Source: Phenylobacterium soli (GTDB lineage Bacteria > Pseudomonadota > Alphaproteobacteria > Caulobacterales > Caulobacteraceae). From it: a DNA stretch of 64,000 nucleotides. Location of the stretch: positions 2,914,001 to 2,978,000 of the forward strand of contig NZ_QFYQ01000001.1 in the NCBI RefSeq assembly GCF_003254475.1. Direction: 5' to 3'. A model generated the notes under the pieces. The model saw only the letters and a program-made list of their open reading frames with translations. It ran no database searches and was not told the origin of the DNA. The first letter of the stretch is position 1. Every line of letters starts with the position of its first letter. Both the position numbers and the translations under genes were made by a program. Below are positions 1-9,704 of the stretch, in pieces.

Positions 1-94
1 TCCAGCCTTGGCGCGAGGTGTCGCCCCGGTAGGCCGAGTTCACCAGCGCCGCCACGGCGGGCAGCTCCTCCGCGGCGGCCGGATAGAGCTGCAT
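1..94 (-). CDS. GNAT family N-acetyltransferase, N-terminal fragment (runs off the left edge)
   Basis: An ATG at 94 opens a minus-strand frame that stays open to the window edge and encodes 31 residues beginning MQLYPAAAEELPAVAALVNS and continuing AYRGDTSRQGW. The pattern of an acidic/hydrophobic first helix followed by NSAYRGD and an S-R-x-G-W turn is typical of the start of one GNAT subfamily, which transfers acetyl from acetyl-CoA to an amine. It begins 6 bases after the ppdK stop, so it is probably the last gene of that transcript. The acetyl-CoA-binding motif lies outside the window, so the family call is from the N-terminus only. Confidence 0.6.
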   Translation of the reverse strand, partial: MQLYPAAAEELPAVAALVNSAYRGDTSRQGW

Positions 95-100
95 GCGGGC

Positions 101-2797
101 CTAGCGGTCCTTCTCGCGCTCGCCGATGGCCGACTGGGCGGCGGCCAGGCGCGCGATCGGCACGCGGTAGGCCGAGCAGCTCACGTAATCCAGGCCGACC
201 TGTTCACAGAAGGCGATCGAGGCCGGATCGCCGCCGTGCTCACCGCAGATGCCGAGCTTGACGTCCGGACGCGCCGCCCGGCCGCGCTCGGCGGCGATGC
301 GGATCAGGTCGCCCACGCCCTCGGTGTCGATGCTGACGAAGGGATCCTTCTCGAAGATGCCCTTCTCGATATAGGCGTTGAGGAACCGGCCGGAGTCGTC
401 GCGGCTGATGCCGAAGGTCGTCTGGGTCAGGTCGTTGGTGCCGAAGGAGAAGAACTCGGCGTATTCGGCCAGGTCCCCGGCGCGGATGGCGGCGCGCGGC
501 AGCTCGATCATGGTGCCGACCTTGTACTCGATCTGGCAGCCCTTCTCGGCGGTCACTTCCTTGGCCACGCGGTCGGTGAGTTCGCGGAGGAACTTCATCT
601 CCTCACCCTTGGAGACCAGCGGGTGCATGATCTCCGGGATTGGCGCGGCCTTGCCGGAGGCGGCGATCTCGCAGGCGGCCTCGATGATGCCGCGGACCTG
701 CATCTCGTAGATCTCGGGATAGGCGACGCCCAGGCGGCAACCGCGATGGCCGAGCATCGGGTTCACTTCGTGCAGCTCCTGCGCGCGGCGCAGCAGCTTG
801 GCCGCGTCGAGGCCGGTGGCCTGGGCCACGGCCGCCACGTCTTCCTCGTTGTGCGGCAAGAACTCGTGGAGCGGCGGATCGAGCAGCCGGATGGTGACCG
901 GCAGGCCCTCCATGATCTGGAAGAGCTCGACGAAGTCCTGGCGCTGCATCGGCAGGATCTTGGCCAGGGCCGCCTTCCGACCGGCGGTGTCGTCGGCGAG
1001 GATCATCTCACGAACGGCCGCGATCCGGTCCGGGTCGAAGAACATGTGCTCGGTGCGGCAAAGGCCGATGCCCTCGGCCCCGAACTGGCGGGCCGTCCTG
1101 GCGTCGAGCGAGGTCTCGGCGTTGGCGCGGACCTTCAGGCGGCGCACGCCGTCGGCCCAGCCCATCAGGGTGGCGAAGTCGCCGGAAAGCTCCGGTTCGA
1201 TCATCTTCACGGCACCGGCCAGCACCTCGCCGGTGGAACCGTCGATCGTGACGATCTCGCCTTCCTTGACGCTGCGGCCGCGGGCCCGGAACTCGCCCGA
1301 CTTCATGTCGATGTGAATCTCACCTGCGCCGGAGACGCAGGGCCGGCCCATGCCGCGGGCCACCACGGCCGCGTGGCTGGTCATGCCGCCGCGGGCGGTG
1401 ACGATGCCGCGGGCCGCGTCCATGCCGCGGATGTCCTCGGGCGAGGTCTCCTCGCGCACCAGGATGACCGCCTCGCCGGCGGAGCCGAGACGCTCGGCCT
1501 CCTCGGCGGTGAACACCACCTTGCCGGTGGCCGCGCCGGGCGAGGCCGGCAGGCCGTTGGCGATCACCTCGCGCGGGCTGCCCGGATCGATGGTGGGGTG
1601 CAGGAGCTGGTCGAGGCTGGCGGGCTCGACCCGCATGACCGCCTCTTCCCGGGTGATCAGGCCCTCGCTGGCGAGGTCGACGGCGACCTTTAGCGCGGCC
1701 TTGGCCGTGCGTTTCCCGTTGCGCGTCTGCAGCATGTACAGACGGCCCTTCTCCACCGTGAACTCGATGTCCTGCATGTCGCGATAGTGCTTCTCGAGCT
1801 TCTCGACGACGGACTTGAACTGGGCGAAGACCTCCGGCAGCGCCTCCTCCATGGAGGGCTGCTTCTCGCCCATCTCCTCCCGCGCGATCTTGGTCAGGGC
1901 CTGGGGCGTGCGGATGCCAGCGACCACGTCCTCGCCCTGGGCGTTGATCAGGAACTCGCCATAGAGGCGGTTCTCGCCGGTGGACGGATTGCGGGTGAAG
2001 GCGACGCCCGTGGCCGAGGTCTCGCCCATGTTGCCGAACACCATGGCCTGGACGTTGACGGCCGTGCCCCAGCTCTCGGGGATGTCGTGCATGCGGCGAT
2101 AGAACTTTGCCCGGTCGTTCATCCAGCTGGCGAACACGGCCCCGACCGCGCCCCACAGCTGGGCGTGCGGATCCTGCGGGAAGGGCTCGCCGAGCTCGGC
2201 CTCCACGGCCTTCTTGTAGTCGGCGACGACGGCTTCCCAGTCCTCGGCCGAAAGCGCCGTGTCGACGGTGACGTCGAGGCGCTCCTTATGCTCGTCGAGG
2301 ATCTCCTCGAACATATGGTGATCGAGGTCGAGCACCACGTTCGAATACATCTGGATGAAGCGGCGGTAGCTGTCGAAGGCGAAGCGGCGGTCGCCGGCCA
2401 GCTTGGCCAGACCCTCGGCGGTCTCGTCGTTGAGGCCGAGGTTCAGCACCGTGTCCATCATGCCGGGCATCGAGGCCCGCGCGCCCGAGCGCACCGAGAC
2501 GAGCAGCGGATTCGCCGGATCGCCGAACGACTTGCCGGTGATCTCCTCGACCTTCTTCAGGCCCTGGGCGACCTGGTCCTTGAGGTCGGCCGGATAAGTC
2601 CGCTCGTTGGCGTAGTAGTAGGTGCAGCACTCGGTCGTGATGGTGAAGCCCGGGGGCACCGGCAGGCCAAGCGCCGACATCTCGGCGAGGTTCGCGCCCT
2701 TGCCGCCCAGCAGGTTCTTCATGGAGGCGTCGCCGTCGGCACGCCCGCCGCCGAAGGTATAGACCCACCGCGTCTTCACCATCGTGTCGGCCGTCAT
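101..2797 (-). CDS. ppdK: Pyruvate, phosphate dikinase
   Basis: This 898-residue protein matches the usual length of PPDK, which interconverts pyruvate, ATP and phosphate with phosphoenolpyruvate, AMP and pyrophosphate. The N-terminal nucleotide-binding domain starts with the glycine-rich LLGGKGANLAEMSALGLPVP stretch near residues 29-48. The swivelling phosphohistidine domain has GGMTSHAAVVARGMGRP with the catalytic His at about 475. The C-terminal TIM-barrel domain carries the PEP-binding GICGEHGGDP motif. In alphaproteobacteria it serves gluconeogenesis from C3/C4 acids. It lies 40 bases downstream of glyS on the same strand and is probably co-transcribed with it. Confidence 0.97.
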   Translation of the reverse strand: MTADTMVKTRWVYTFGGGRADGDASMKNLLGGKGANLAEMSALGLPVPPGFTITTECCTYYYANERTYPADLKDQVAQGLKKVEEITGKSFGDPANPLLVSVRSGARASMPGMMDTVLNLGLNDETAEGLAKLAGDRRFAFDSYRRFIQMYSNVVLDLDHHMFEEILDEHKERLDVTVDTALSAEDWEAVVADYKKAVEAELGEPFPQDPHAQLWGAVGAVFASWMNDRAKFYRRMHDIPESWGTAVNVQAMVFGNMGETSATGVAFTRNPSTGENRLYGEFLINAQGEDVVAGIRTPQALTKIAREEMGEKQPSMEEALPEVFAQFKSVVEKLEKHYRDMQDIEFTVEKGRLYMLQTRNGKRTAKAALKVAVDLASEGLITREEAVMRVEPASLDQLLHPTIDPGSPREVIANGLPASPGAATGKVVFTAEEAERLGSAGEAVILVREETSPEDIRGMDAARGIVTARGGMTSHAAVVARGMGRPCVSGAGEIHIDMKSGEFRARGRSVKEGEIVTIDGSTGEVLAGAVKMIEPELSGDFATLMGWADGVRRLKVRANAETSLDARTARQFGAEGIGLCRTEHMFFDPDRIAAVREMILADDTAGRKAALAKILPMQRQDFVELFQIMEGLPVTIRLLDPPLHEFLPHNEEDVAAVAQATGLDAAKLLRRAQELHEVNPMLGHRGCRLGVAYPEIYEMQVRGIIEAACEIAASGKAAPIPEIMHPLVSKGEEMKFLRELTDRVAKEVTAEKGCQIEYKVGTMIELPRAAIRAGDLAEYAEFFSFGTNDLTQTTFGISRDDSGRFLNAYIEKGIFEKDPFVSIDTEGVGDLIRIAAERGRAARPDVKLGICGEHGGDPASIAFCEQVGLDYVSCSAYRVPIARLAAAQSAIGEREKDR

Positions 2798-2837
2798 GAG
2801 CTCACCCTCTCGTTTGGCCCGGCCGCAATTTCCGGGC

Positions 2838-4847
2838 TTAACCTGTCACTTGTCCGAAGTCCGCCACCCGCCCCATGGCGTCACGGACCTTGGCCAGAAG
2901 CCGCAGGCGGTTTTCGCGTTCCGCAGCGACGTCCGAGTTCACTAGCACCTTGTCGAAAAACGCGTCGACGGGCGCCCGCAGCGCCGCGAGCTCGCGCATG
3001 GCCGCGGCGAAGTCTTCCTTCGCCAGCGCCTTGCCGCTCTCGATCTCCATGTGGCCGATGGCGTTGATCAGCCCGGCCTCCTCGGGCGGCGCGCCGGCCA
3101 TGTCGACCGGCTCGCCCGACGGTAGCGGGCCCTTCTTCTCCTCGGCCTTGAGGATGTTCACCGCACGCTTGTAGCCGGCCAAGAGGTTGGCCCCGTCCTC
3201 GGTCTTGAGGAACTCGTCCAGGGCGTTCACGCGGGAGACGATGCGCACGATGTCGTCGTCGCCGAGGGCGAAGACCGCGTCCACCAGGTCATGCCGCTGT
3301 CCCTGCTCGCGCAGCAGCACCTTGAGGCGGTCGGCGAAGAAGGCGAGCAGGTCCGCCGAGACGAACGTCCTGAGCGGCAGGCGCGTGCGCGACTGCAGGA
3401 GGATGCGGATCACCCCCAGGGCCGCCCGGCGCAGCGCATAGGGATCACGGCTGCCGGTCGGCTTCTCGTCGATGCCGAAGAAGCTGATCAAGGTGTCCAG
3501 CTTGTCCGCCAGGGCCACCGTGGCGGCCACGGCCTGCACGGGCACGTCGTCGGACGGCCCCTGGGGCTTGTAGTGGTCGCGGATCGCGTCCGAGACCTCC
3601 GGATCGAGGCCCTCGTGCTCGGCGTAATAGCCGCCCATGACGCCCTGCAGCTCGGGGAATTCCCCGACCATGCCGGAGACCAGGTCGGCCTTGCAGAGAC
3701 GCGCCGCCTCGACCGCCTTGGCCGCGGTCTGGCCGTCGTCGCGGACGAACGGCGCGAGCTCTGCGGCGAGCTTCTCGATGCGCGCCACGCGGTCCGCCAT
3801 CGAGCCGAGCTTGGCGTGGAAGGTCACGCCCTTCAGCTTCTCGAGCCGGTCGGCCAGGCGGACCTTCTTGTCCTCTTCCCAGAAGAACCGGGCGTCGTTC
3901 AGGCGCGCGGACAGCACCCGCGCGTTGCCGGACGCGATCGCCTTCCCGCCGTCCTCGGCCTCGATGTTCGCGACAGTGACGAAGTGCGGGACCAGGAAGC
4001 CGGTCTTCGGATCGCGCACGGCGAAGTAGCGCTGGTGCACGCGCATGGAGGTGCGGATCACCTCCGGCGGCAGGTCGAGGAAGGCCGGGTCCATGTCGCC
4101 GAGGATCGGCGTCGGCCATTCGGCGAGCCCCGCCACCTCGTCCAGCAGCCCCTCGTCTTCCACGAGCTCGAAGTTGCGCGCGAAGCAGAGCGTGCGGGCG
4201 GCGTCCATGATCCGCTCCTTGCGCTCCTCCGGGTCGAGCACGACGAAGTGCCTCGCAAGGCCATCCTGGTAGGCGTCGAAGTCGCGCGCATTGAACGACT
4301 GGCGCGCGCCCATGAAGCGGTGGCCCTCGGTGAGGTCGCCGCTGGCGATGCCGTCGATCGAGAACGGCACGACCTCGCCATCGAAGACGCAGAGGATGCG
4401 GTGCACCGGCCGCACCCAGCGCAGCGTCCCCGTGCCCCAGGTCATCGACTTCGGCCAGGGGAAGCCGCGGACGATCGCCTCGATCATCTCGGCGACGATC
4501 TCCGGGGTCGGGCGGCCGGGCTTGTGAAGGTGGGCGAAGTAGACGCCGTCCTTCTCGGTGAGCTGCTCGCGGTTCAGGCCCGTGGAGCGCAGAAAGCCTT
4601 CGATCGCCTGGTCGGGCGCGCCGACCCGGGGACCCTTGCGCTCCTCGTGCCGGTCGGCCTGGGCGGCGGGCAGCCCTTCGGCCACCAGGGTCAGGCGACG
4701 GGGTCCGGCGAAGGTCTTGATCGCCTCGGGCAGGAAGCCTTCGGCGGCCAGCCGGTCACGGACCATGCGCTCCAGGTCGCGCGCGGCCTGGGCCTGCATG
4801 CGCGCGGGGATCTCTTCCGAGAACAGTTCGACGAGCAGCTGCGGCAT
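2838..4847 (-). CDS. glyS: Glycyl-tRNA synthetase, beta subunit
   Basis: The 669-residue protein is the beta subunit of the bacterial alpha2beta2 glycyl-tRNA synthetase, needed for tRNA(Gly) recognition. It opens with [18 protein letters not shown], the conserved start of GlyS, followed by the AxRDLERMVRDRL helix and GPRRLTLVAEGLPAAQ. The centre has the typical FxWGTGTLRWVRPVHRI stretch, and the C-terminus is the helical DALR-type anticodon-binding region. Its ATG overlaps the stop of the upstream DUF2314 gene by one base (TGATG), so translation is likely coupled. It is somewhat shorter than the roughly 690 residues common in proteobacteria. Confidence 0.97.
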   Translation of the reverse strand: MPQLLVELFSEEIPARMQAQAARDLERMVRDRLAAEGFLPEAIKTFAGPRRLTLVAEGLPAAQADRHEERKGPRVGAPDQAIEGFLRSTGLNREQLTEKDGVYFAHLHKPGRPTPEIVAEMIEAIVRGFPWPKSMTWGTGTLRWVRPVHRILCVFDGEVVPFSIDGIASGDLTEGHRFMGARQSFNARDFDAYQDGLARHFVVLDPEERKERIMDAARTLCFARNFELVEDEGLLDEVAGLAEWPTPILGDMDPAFLDLPPEVIRTSMRVHQRYFAVRDPKTGFLVPHFVTVANIEAEDGGKAIASGNARVLSARLNDARFFWEEDKKVRLADRLEKLKGVTFHAKLGSMADRVARIEKLAAELAPFVRDDGQTAAKAVEAARLCKADLVSGMVGEFPELQGVMGGYYAEHEGLDPEVSDAIRDHYKPQGPSDDVPVQAVAATVALADKLDTLISFFGIDEKPTGSRDPYALRRAALGVIRILLQSRTRLPLRTFVSADLLAFFADRLKVLLREQGQRHDLVDAVFALGDDDIVRIVSRVNALDEFLKTEDGANLLAGYKRAVNILKAEEKKGPLPSGEPVDMAGAPPEEAGLINAIGHMEIESGKALAKEDFAAAMRELAALRAPVDAFFDKVLVNSDVAAERENRLRLLAKVRDAMGRVADFGQVTG

Positions 4848-5359
4848 CAGTTGGACTCGGGTTCCAGCGGCATCGGCGACAGGTCCGCGGCTTCCTCGCG
4901 CGCGGTCTGCGGATCGGTCCGCTTGATCATCACGCGCGTGGTGTACTGGCCGTAGTACTTGCCGGCCTTGCGATATGACCAGTCACCGATCCGCGCCGGA
5001 TCGAAAGTGACGATCTGTCCGGCGCGAACGCCCTCGGCGGCTTCCGGCTCGTTCAGCACCTCGCCGCGATGGTCGGCGTCACTATCGGGGCCGACGGCGA
5101 GCCAAAGGTACTCGGTCCCCTCCCGGGGCGCGGGAAAGCCGATCTTCAACAAGGCCAGGTCGATCTGCGGATCTCCGGACTTCACACGGCGCCAGAACAC
5201 CGGCAGCGTCTGCTTGGCTTGGCTCTCGGCGGCCAGCATCTCGGCGTCGTCGGGCCCGGTCCACTGCACGATGTCCGCGTCCGACCGCGAGCAGGCCGGC
5301 GTCGCCACGGCGGTGACGATCATCAGAGCGACGATGCCGGGGACGGCGGCGCGCATCAT
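4847..5359 (-). CDS. DUF2314-type exported/lipoprotein-like protein between glyQ and glyS
   Basis: I choose the ATG at 5359 because it forms an ATGA overlap with the glyQ stop; an in-frame start 13 codons earlier would run further into glyQ. The 170-residue product starts [20 protein letters not shown] and continues PACSRSD. The hydrophobic leader followed by a Cys suggests a signal peptide, possibly a lipoprotein signal, although TPAC is a poor lipobox. The rest resembles DUF2314 (YegJ-like): an [16 protein letters not shown] motif, then EYLWLAV, and a closing [20 protein letters not shown]. Function is unknown. It is translationally coupled on both sides, ending inside the glyS start codon. 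Confidence 0.85.
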   Translation of the reverse strand: MMRAAVPGIVALMIVTAVATPACSRSDADIVQWTGPDDAEMLAAESQAKQTLPVFWRRVKSGDPQIDLALLKIGFPAPREGTEYLWLAVGPDSDADHRGEVLNEPEAAEGVRAGQIVTFDPARIGDWSYRKAGKYYGQYTTRVMIKRTDPQTAREEAADLSPMPLEPESN

Positions 5360-6255
5360 GCATTGCCCCCTTCGTTGGCCACCCAGGCTTCGGCGCACAT
5401 CTTGGTCAGGTCGCGGATGCGGCCGATGTAGCTCTGCCGTTCGGCGACGGCGATCGCGCCGCGGGCGTCCATCAGGTTGAACAGGTGGCTCGCCTTCAGC
5501 ACGTGGTCGTAAGCCGGCAGCACGGTGATCTGGCCCTGCGGCCCGCGACCCTTCAGCAGCTCCGGCACCACCCGCTCCATGTCCTCGAACTGCCGCTTCA
5601 GGGTGGCGACGTCATAGAGGTGGAAGTTCGCCTCCGACTGCTGCCGCTCGTTTTCCAGGAACACCTCGCCATAGGTCATCGGCGCCGGGCCGTCGGGATC
5701 GTTGAAGGCCAGTTCGGTGAAGTGGTTGACGCCCTGCAGGTACATGGCCAGGCGCTCCAGGCCATAGGTCAGCTCGCCGGCCACCGGGCTCACGTCGAGG
5801 CCGCCGACCTGCTGGAAGTAGGTGTACTGGGTGACTTCCATGCCGTCGCACCAGACCTCCCAGCCGAGACCCCAGGCCCCGACGGTGGGATTCTCCCAGT
5901 CGTCCTCGACGAAGCGGATGTCGTGCAGGCGGGTGTCGAGGCCGATCGCCTCCAGGCTGCCCAGGTAGAGGTCCTGCAGATCCGGCGGGTTCGGCTTCAG
6001 GATCACCTGGTACTGGTAATAGTGCTGCAGCCGATTGGGATTCTCGCCATAGCGGCCGTCCGCCGGGCGGCGCGAGGGCTGCACATAGGCCGCCCGCCAG
6101 GGCTTCGGGCCCAGGGCGCGCAGCACCGTCGCCGGGTGCAGGGTGCCGGCCCCCACCTCGACGTCGTGGGGCTGCAGGATGACGCAGCCCTGACGGCTCC
6201 AATAGTCGTGCAGCTTCAGGATCAGGCCCTGAAACGAAAGCGGCTTGTCAGGCAT
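5356..6255 (-). CDS. glyQ: Glycyl-tRNA synthetase, alpha subunit
   Basis: The 299-residue class II synthetase subunit catalyses glycine activation and transfer. Recognisable are the N-terminal [20 protein letters not shown] and the following catalytic core with [38 protein letters not shown] and [11 protein letters not shown], all characteristic of GlyQ. Length matches the family (about 300). It is the first gene of a glyQ-DUF2314-glyS-ppdK series. A strong hairpin/T-run terminator for the gene upstream ends only 27 bases before its ATG, so its own promoter must sit in or very near that terminator, or the gene depends on read-through. Confidence 0.97.
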   Translation of the reverse strand: MPDKPLSFQGLILKLHDYWSRQGCVILQPHDVEVGAGTLHPATVLRALGPKPWRAAYVQPSRRPADGRYGENPNRLQHYYQYQVILKPNPPDLQDLYLGSLEAIGLDTRLHDIRFVEDDWENPTVGAWGLGWEVWCDGMEVTQYTYFQQVGGLDVSPVAGELTYGLERLAMYLQGVNHFTELAFNDPDGPAPMTYGEVFLENERQQSEANFHLYDVATLKRQFEDMERVVPELLKGRGPQGQITVLPAYDHVLKASHLFNLMDARGAIAVAERQSYIGRIRDLTKMCAEAWVANEGGNA

Positions 6256-6281
6256 CGGGTGGCGGGGCCTTCGCAGGCGCG

Positions 6282-6314
6282 AAAAAAGTCGGCGGACCTA
6301 TAGGGCCCGCCGAC
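6282..6314 (-). terminator. Intrinsic terminator downstream of the Ser/Thr-rich protein gene, abutting glyQ
   Basis: Read on the minus strand, GTCGGCGG pairs with CCGCCGAC (arms at 6314-6307 and 6295-6288), with further partial pairing around a central TATA, and is followed directly by six T residues (6287-6282). This is a textbook intrinsic terminator 30 bases past the stop at 6345. The T-run lies 27 bases before the glyQ start. Confidence 0.8.
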
Positions 6315-6344
6315 CTTCGCTTCAAGCCGAACCGGCTGGTTAGA

Positions 6345-6764
6345 TCAGTTGCCGCGCGCCGCCGTGCGCTTGCCGGCATGCGACATCGGCCCGCCGTACT
6401 TGCGCCGGTTCTCGGGCGTGTCCGGCACCGGGCCGTTGGTGACCATGGTCGTGGTGACGCTGGCGTTAGAGCCGGAGGCCGTCGCCGACGGGGCCGTGGC
6501 GGCGGTCGAGCTGGTCACGTCGGTCGAAGCCGAGCCAGTGGTCGTGCTCGTCGTCGTGCCCGTCGTAGTGGTGTCCGTCGTGGTCGTAGAGCCGCCGGTG
6601 CTCGGATAGGCGCCCGGGGTGTTGGCGGACGGATCCGTCGAACCCGCAACCGGCGGCGTGGCCCCGGTCGCGGTCGACGAGCTGGTCGAGGATTGCTGGG
6701 CGTAGGCCGCGCCGGCCATGACGAGCGTGGCGGCGCTGGCGAGGGCGAGGTGTTTCAGATTCAT
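6345..6764 (-). CDS. Small secreted Ser/Thr-rich low-complexity protein, unknown function
   Basis: I start at the ATG at 6764, where AGGAG lies about ten bases upstream; an in-frame TTG two codons earlier is possible but sits too close to that site. The 139-residue product has a signal peptide (MNLKHLALASAATLVMAGAA, then YAQQ with an AYA/Q cleavage site). A long stretch rich in Thr, Ser, Gly and Ala follows from about residue 25 to 105, and a conserved-looking C-terminus contains DTPENRRKYGGPMSHAGKRT. The composition suggests a disordered periplasmic or surface linker. No enzymatic motif is visible. A strong terminator follows the stop. Confidence 0.75.
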   Translation of the reverse strand: MNLKHLALASAATLVMAGAAYAQQSSTSSSTATGATPPVAGSTDPSANTPGAYPSTGGSTTTTDTTTTGTTTSTTTGSASTDVTSSTAATAPSATASGSNASVTTTMVTNGPVPDTPENRRKYGGPMSHAGKRTAARGN

Positions 6765-6827
6765 CTCCAAAGGACTCCTGTCGCGATCTGACCAAAAGCC
6801 CCGCCCCGCCTTTAACCTCTCAAGCTA

Positions 6828-7511
6828 TTAGTGGCCCCGCTTGGTTCCCTTGGCGGGCGCCTTCTTCGCCGCGGGCTTGGCCGGTTCGGCGGCCGGCTTC
6901 TCCTCGGCCGGCGGGGCCGCGTCGGCGATGGTCTCAGGGACCGAGCCCGCCTTCAGCACCTGGTCGACCACATCGATGAGGCCGTTGGAGGCCTTCACGT
7001 CGGCCTGCAGGATGTTGGCCTGGTCGGCCTTGAAGGTCGCGCCGACCCCGTCGAGCACCACCTTGTCGCCGGCGCCGGTGGCCACCGGGCCGTGGGCTCC
7101 CTTGAGCTTGGCCGTGTCGACCTCGGCGTTGATCACGTGGTGCAGCAGCAGTTTCTGCAGCGCCGGCAGGTCGGCGAGGAGCTTGGCGGTGTCGCCATAG
7201 GCCGCGAAAGCCGCGTCGGTGGGCGCCAGCACCGTCAGGTGCGGCTGCTGCTTGAGCACGGCGGTAAGGTTGGTGGCGTCGAGGCCCTTGATGAAGGTCT
7301 TGAACTGGCCGGAAGCGGCCAGGGTCTGGACGATATCGCCGGCCGGGGTGATCGGCGTGTAGGCAGGGGCCGCGGCAGGCGCAGCGGCTGCGGCCGGAGC
7401 TGCAGGCTGGGCGGCCGCGGGGGCCGGAGCGGCGGGCTGGGCCCAGGCGGCGCCGGCGGCTCCGGCGACGAGGGCGGCGCAGGCCGCGGCGGTCAGCAGG
7501 CGATAGGTCAT
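6828..7511 (-). CDS. Fasciclin (FAS1) domain secreted protein
   Basis: The 227-residue protein has a signal peptide ending in AWA/QPAAP, an Ala/Pro-rich linker to about residue 52, and then one FAS1 domain: GDIVQTLAASGQFKTFIKGL, the H1-type LTVLAPTDAAFAA motif, the LLLHHVINAEVD H2-type motif, and a closing NGLIDVVDQVL. The tail (about 200-227) is Ala/Pro/Lys-rich. FAS1 domains mediate adhesion or matrix binding in secreted or membrane-anchored proteins. No lipobox or TM anchor is seen, so it is probably periplasmic or extracellular. It is transcribed away from glnK. Confidence 0.92.
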   Translation of the reverse strand: MTYRLLTAAACAALVAGAAGAAWAQPAAPAPAAAQPAAPAAAAAPAAAPAYTPITPAGDIVQTLAASGQFKTFIKGLDATNLTAVLKQQPHLTVLAPTDAAFAAYGDTAKLLADLPALQKLLLHHVINAEVDTAKLKGAHGPVATGAGDKVVLDGVGATFKADQANILQADVKASNGLIDVVDQVLKAGSVPETIADAAPPAEEKPAAEPAKPAAKKAPAKGTKRGH

Positions 7512-8194
<683 letters not shown>

Positions 8195-8221
8195 CGCGGA
8201 CATCGGGACAAGGGAAATCCA

Positions 8222-9640
8222 ATGACTTTCTTCAAGTTCAAGCGGTTGGCCGCGTTCGCGCTGGCCGCCTCGCTGGCGGGGGGCGCATTGGCCGCTCCGG
8301 CGCTGGCGCAAACCAACACCACCGAGGCGGCCCCTGCTGCCGCCGCCGCCGCGCCGGCCGCGACCACTGAGGCCGCGCCTGCGGCCGCTCCGGCTGCGGC
8401 GCCTGCCGCCGAGCCCGCCAAGCCCAAGCTCGACAGCGGCGACACCGCCTGGATGCTCACCTCCACCGCCCTGGTGCTGATGATGACCATCCCGGGCCTG
8501 GCGCTGTTCTACGGCGGCATGGTGCGCAAGAAGAACGTGATCGCGACGGTGGCCCAGTCCTTCGCCATCACCTGCCTGATCACGGTGCTCTGGATGGTGG
8601 TCGGCTACTCGGCCGCCTTCACGAGCAACCCGGACGCCGGGCTCAACAAGTACATCGGCGGCTTCGGAGAGGCCCTGATGAAGGGCGTGGCGGTGGATCA
8701 GGCCAACAGCCTGGCCGCGACCATCCCGGAATCCGTCTTCATGATGTTCCAGATGACGTTCGCGATCATCACCCCCGCCCTGATCGCCGGGGCGTTCGCG
8801 GAGCGCATGAAGTTCTCGGCGCTGCTGCTCTTCACCGCCCTGTGGTCGCTGGTCGTCTACGTGCCCGTGGCGCACTGGGTGTGGGGCGGCGGCTTCCTCG
8901 GCGGCCTCGGCGTCCTCGACTTCGCCGGCGGTACGGTGGTGCACATCAACGCCGGTGTCGCGGGCCTCGTCTGCGCGCTCGTCCTCGGCAAGCGCAAGGG
9001 CCTCGGCAGCGAGAACATGGCGCCGCACAACCTCGTCTTCACGATGATCGGCGCTTCGCTGCTGTGGGTGGGCTGGTTCGGCTTCAACGCCGGCTCGGCC
9101 GTGAGCTCGGGCGCCCTGGCCGGCGCGGCGATGCTGAACACCCAGGTGGCCACCGGCGCCGCCGGCCTGGCCTGGATGGTCATCGAGTGGGTCGAGCGCA
9201 AGAAGCCCTCGATGCTGGGTCTCGCCTCGGGCGCCGTCGCCGGCCTCGTCGCCATCACCCCGGCCTCGGGCTTCGTGAACGGCGCCGGGGCGCTCATTGT
9301 CGGCGTGCTCGGCGGGGCCGCGGCCTACGCCGGCGCGGTCTGGCTGAAGCGCATCTTCAAGTACGACGACAGCCTGGACGCCTTCGGGGTTCACGGCATC
9401 GCCGGCATCACCGGCGCCCTGCTGACCGGCGTGCTGGCCGACCCGGCCATCAACGCCCTGGGCAAGGACGCCTCGCTGATGAAGCAGGTGATCGGCGTCG
9501 CCGTGACCATCGGCTGGACCGCCGTGGCCACCCTGGTGATCCTCTACATCTGCAAGTTCACCATCGGCCTCAGGGTCTCCGAGGAAGGCGAAGTCGAGGG
9601 CCTCGACCTCGCCCTGCACGGCGAAGCCCTGCACGAATAG
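8222..9640 (+). CDS. amtB: Ammonium transporter
   Basis: The 472-residue Amt/Rh-family channel begins with a cleavable signal peptide (MTFFKFKRLAAFALAASLAG, then ALA/QTN) and an Ala/Pro-rich linker of about 40 residues before the first membrane helix. The core shows GLALFYGGMVRKKN, FAERMKFSALLLFTALW, the first pore His in GGTVVHINAGVAGL, and the second pore His in DAFGVHGIAGITG. The cytoplasmic tail ends in EEGEVEGLDLALHGE, the usual Amt C-terminal signature that couples to GlnK. It is co-transcribed with glnK and followed by a strong terminator. Confidence 0.97.
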   Translation: MTFFKFKRLAAFALAASLAGGALAAPALAQTNTTEAAPAAAAAAPAATTEAAPAAAPAAAPAAEPAKPKLDSGDTAWMLTSTALVLMMTIPGLALFYGGMVRKKNVIATVAQSFAITCLITVLWMVVGYSAAFTSNPDAGLNKYIGGFGEALMKGVAVDQANSLAATIPESVFMMFQMTFAIITPALIAGAFAERMKFSALLLFTALWSLVVYVPVAHWVWGGGFLGGLGVLDFAGGTVVHINAGVAGLVCALVLGKRKGLGSENMAPHNLVFTMIGASLLWVGWFGFNAGSAVSSGALAGAAMLNTQVATGAAGLAWMVIEWVERKKPSMLGLASGAVAGLVAITPASGFVNGAGALIVGVLGGAAAYAGAVWLKRIFKYDDSLDAFGVHGIAGITGALLTGVLADPAINALGKDASLMKQVIGVAVTIGWTAVATLVILYICKFTIGLRVSEEGEVEGLDLALHGEALHE

Positions 9641-9666
9641 AGTTAGTTTCCTCCCCAAGCGTACGG

Positions 9667-9694
9667 AACGGGGGTCCTTCGGGGCCCCCGTTTT
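9667..9694 (+). terminator. Intrinsic terminator of glnK-amtB
   Basis: An 11-bp stem (AACGGGGGTCC with GGGCCCCCGTT, one G-T pair) closes on a stable TTCG tetraloop at 9678-9681 and is followed by a short T-run. It sits 27 bases past the amtB stop. Confidence 0.85.
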
Positions 9695-9704
9695 CGCATC
9701 GGAG

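Noticed and set aside
6255..6344. T-box riboswitch in front of glyQ
   Set aside because: No specifier loop or antiterminator consensus (TGG-containing bulge) is visible, and the hairpin is explained as the terminator of the upstream gene.
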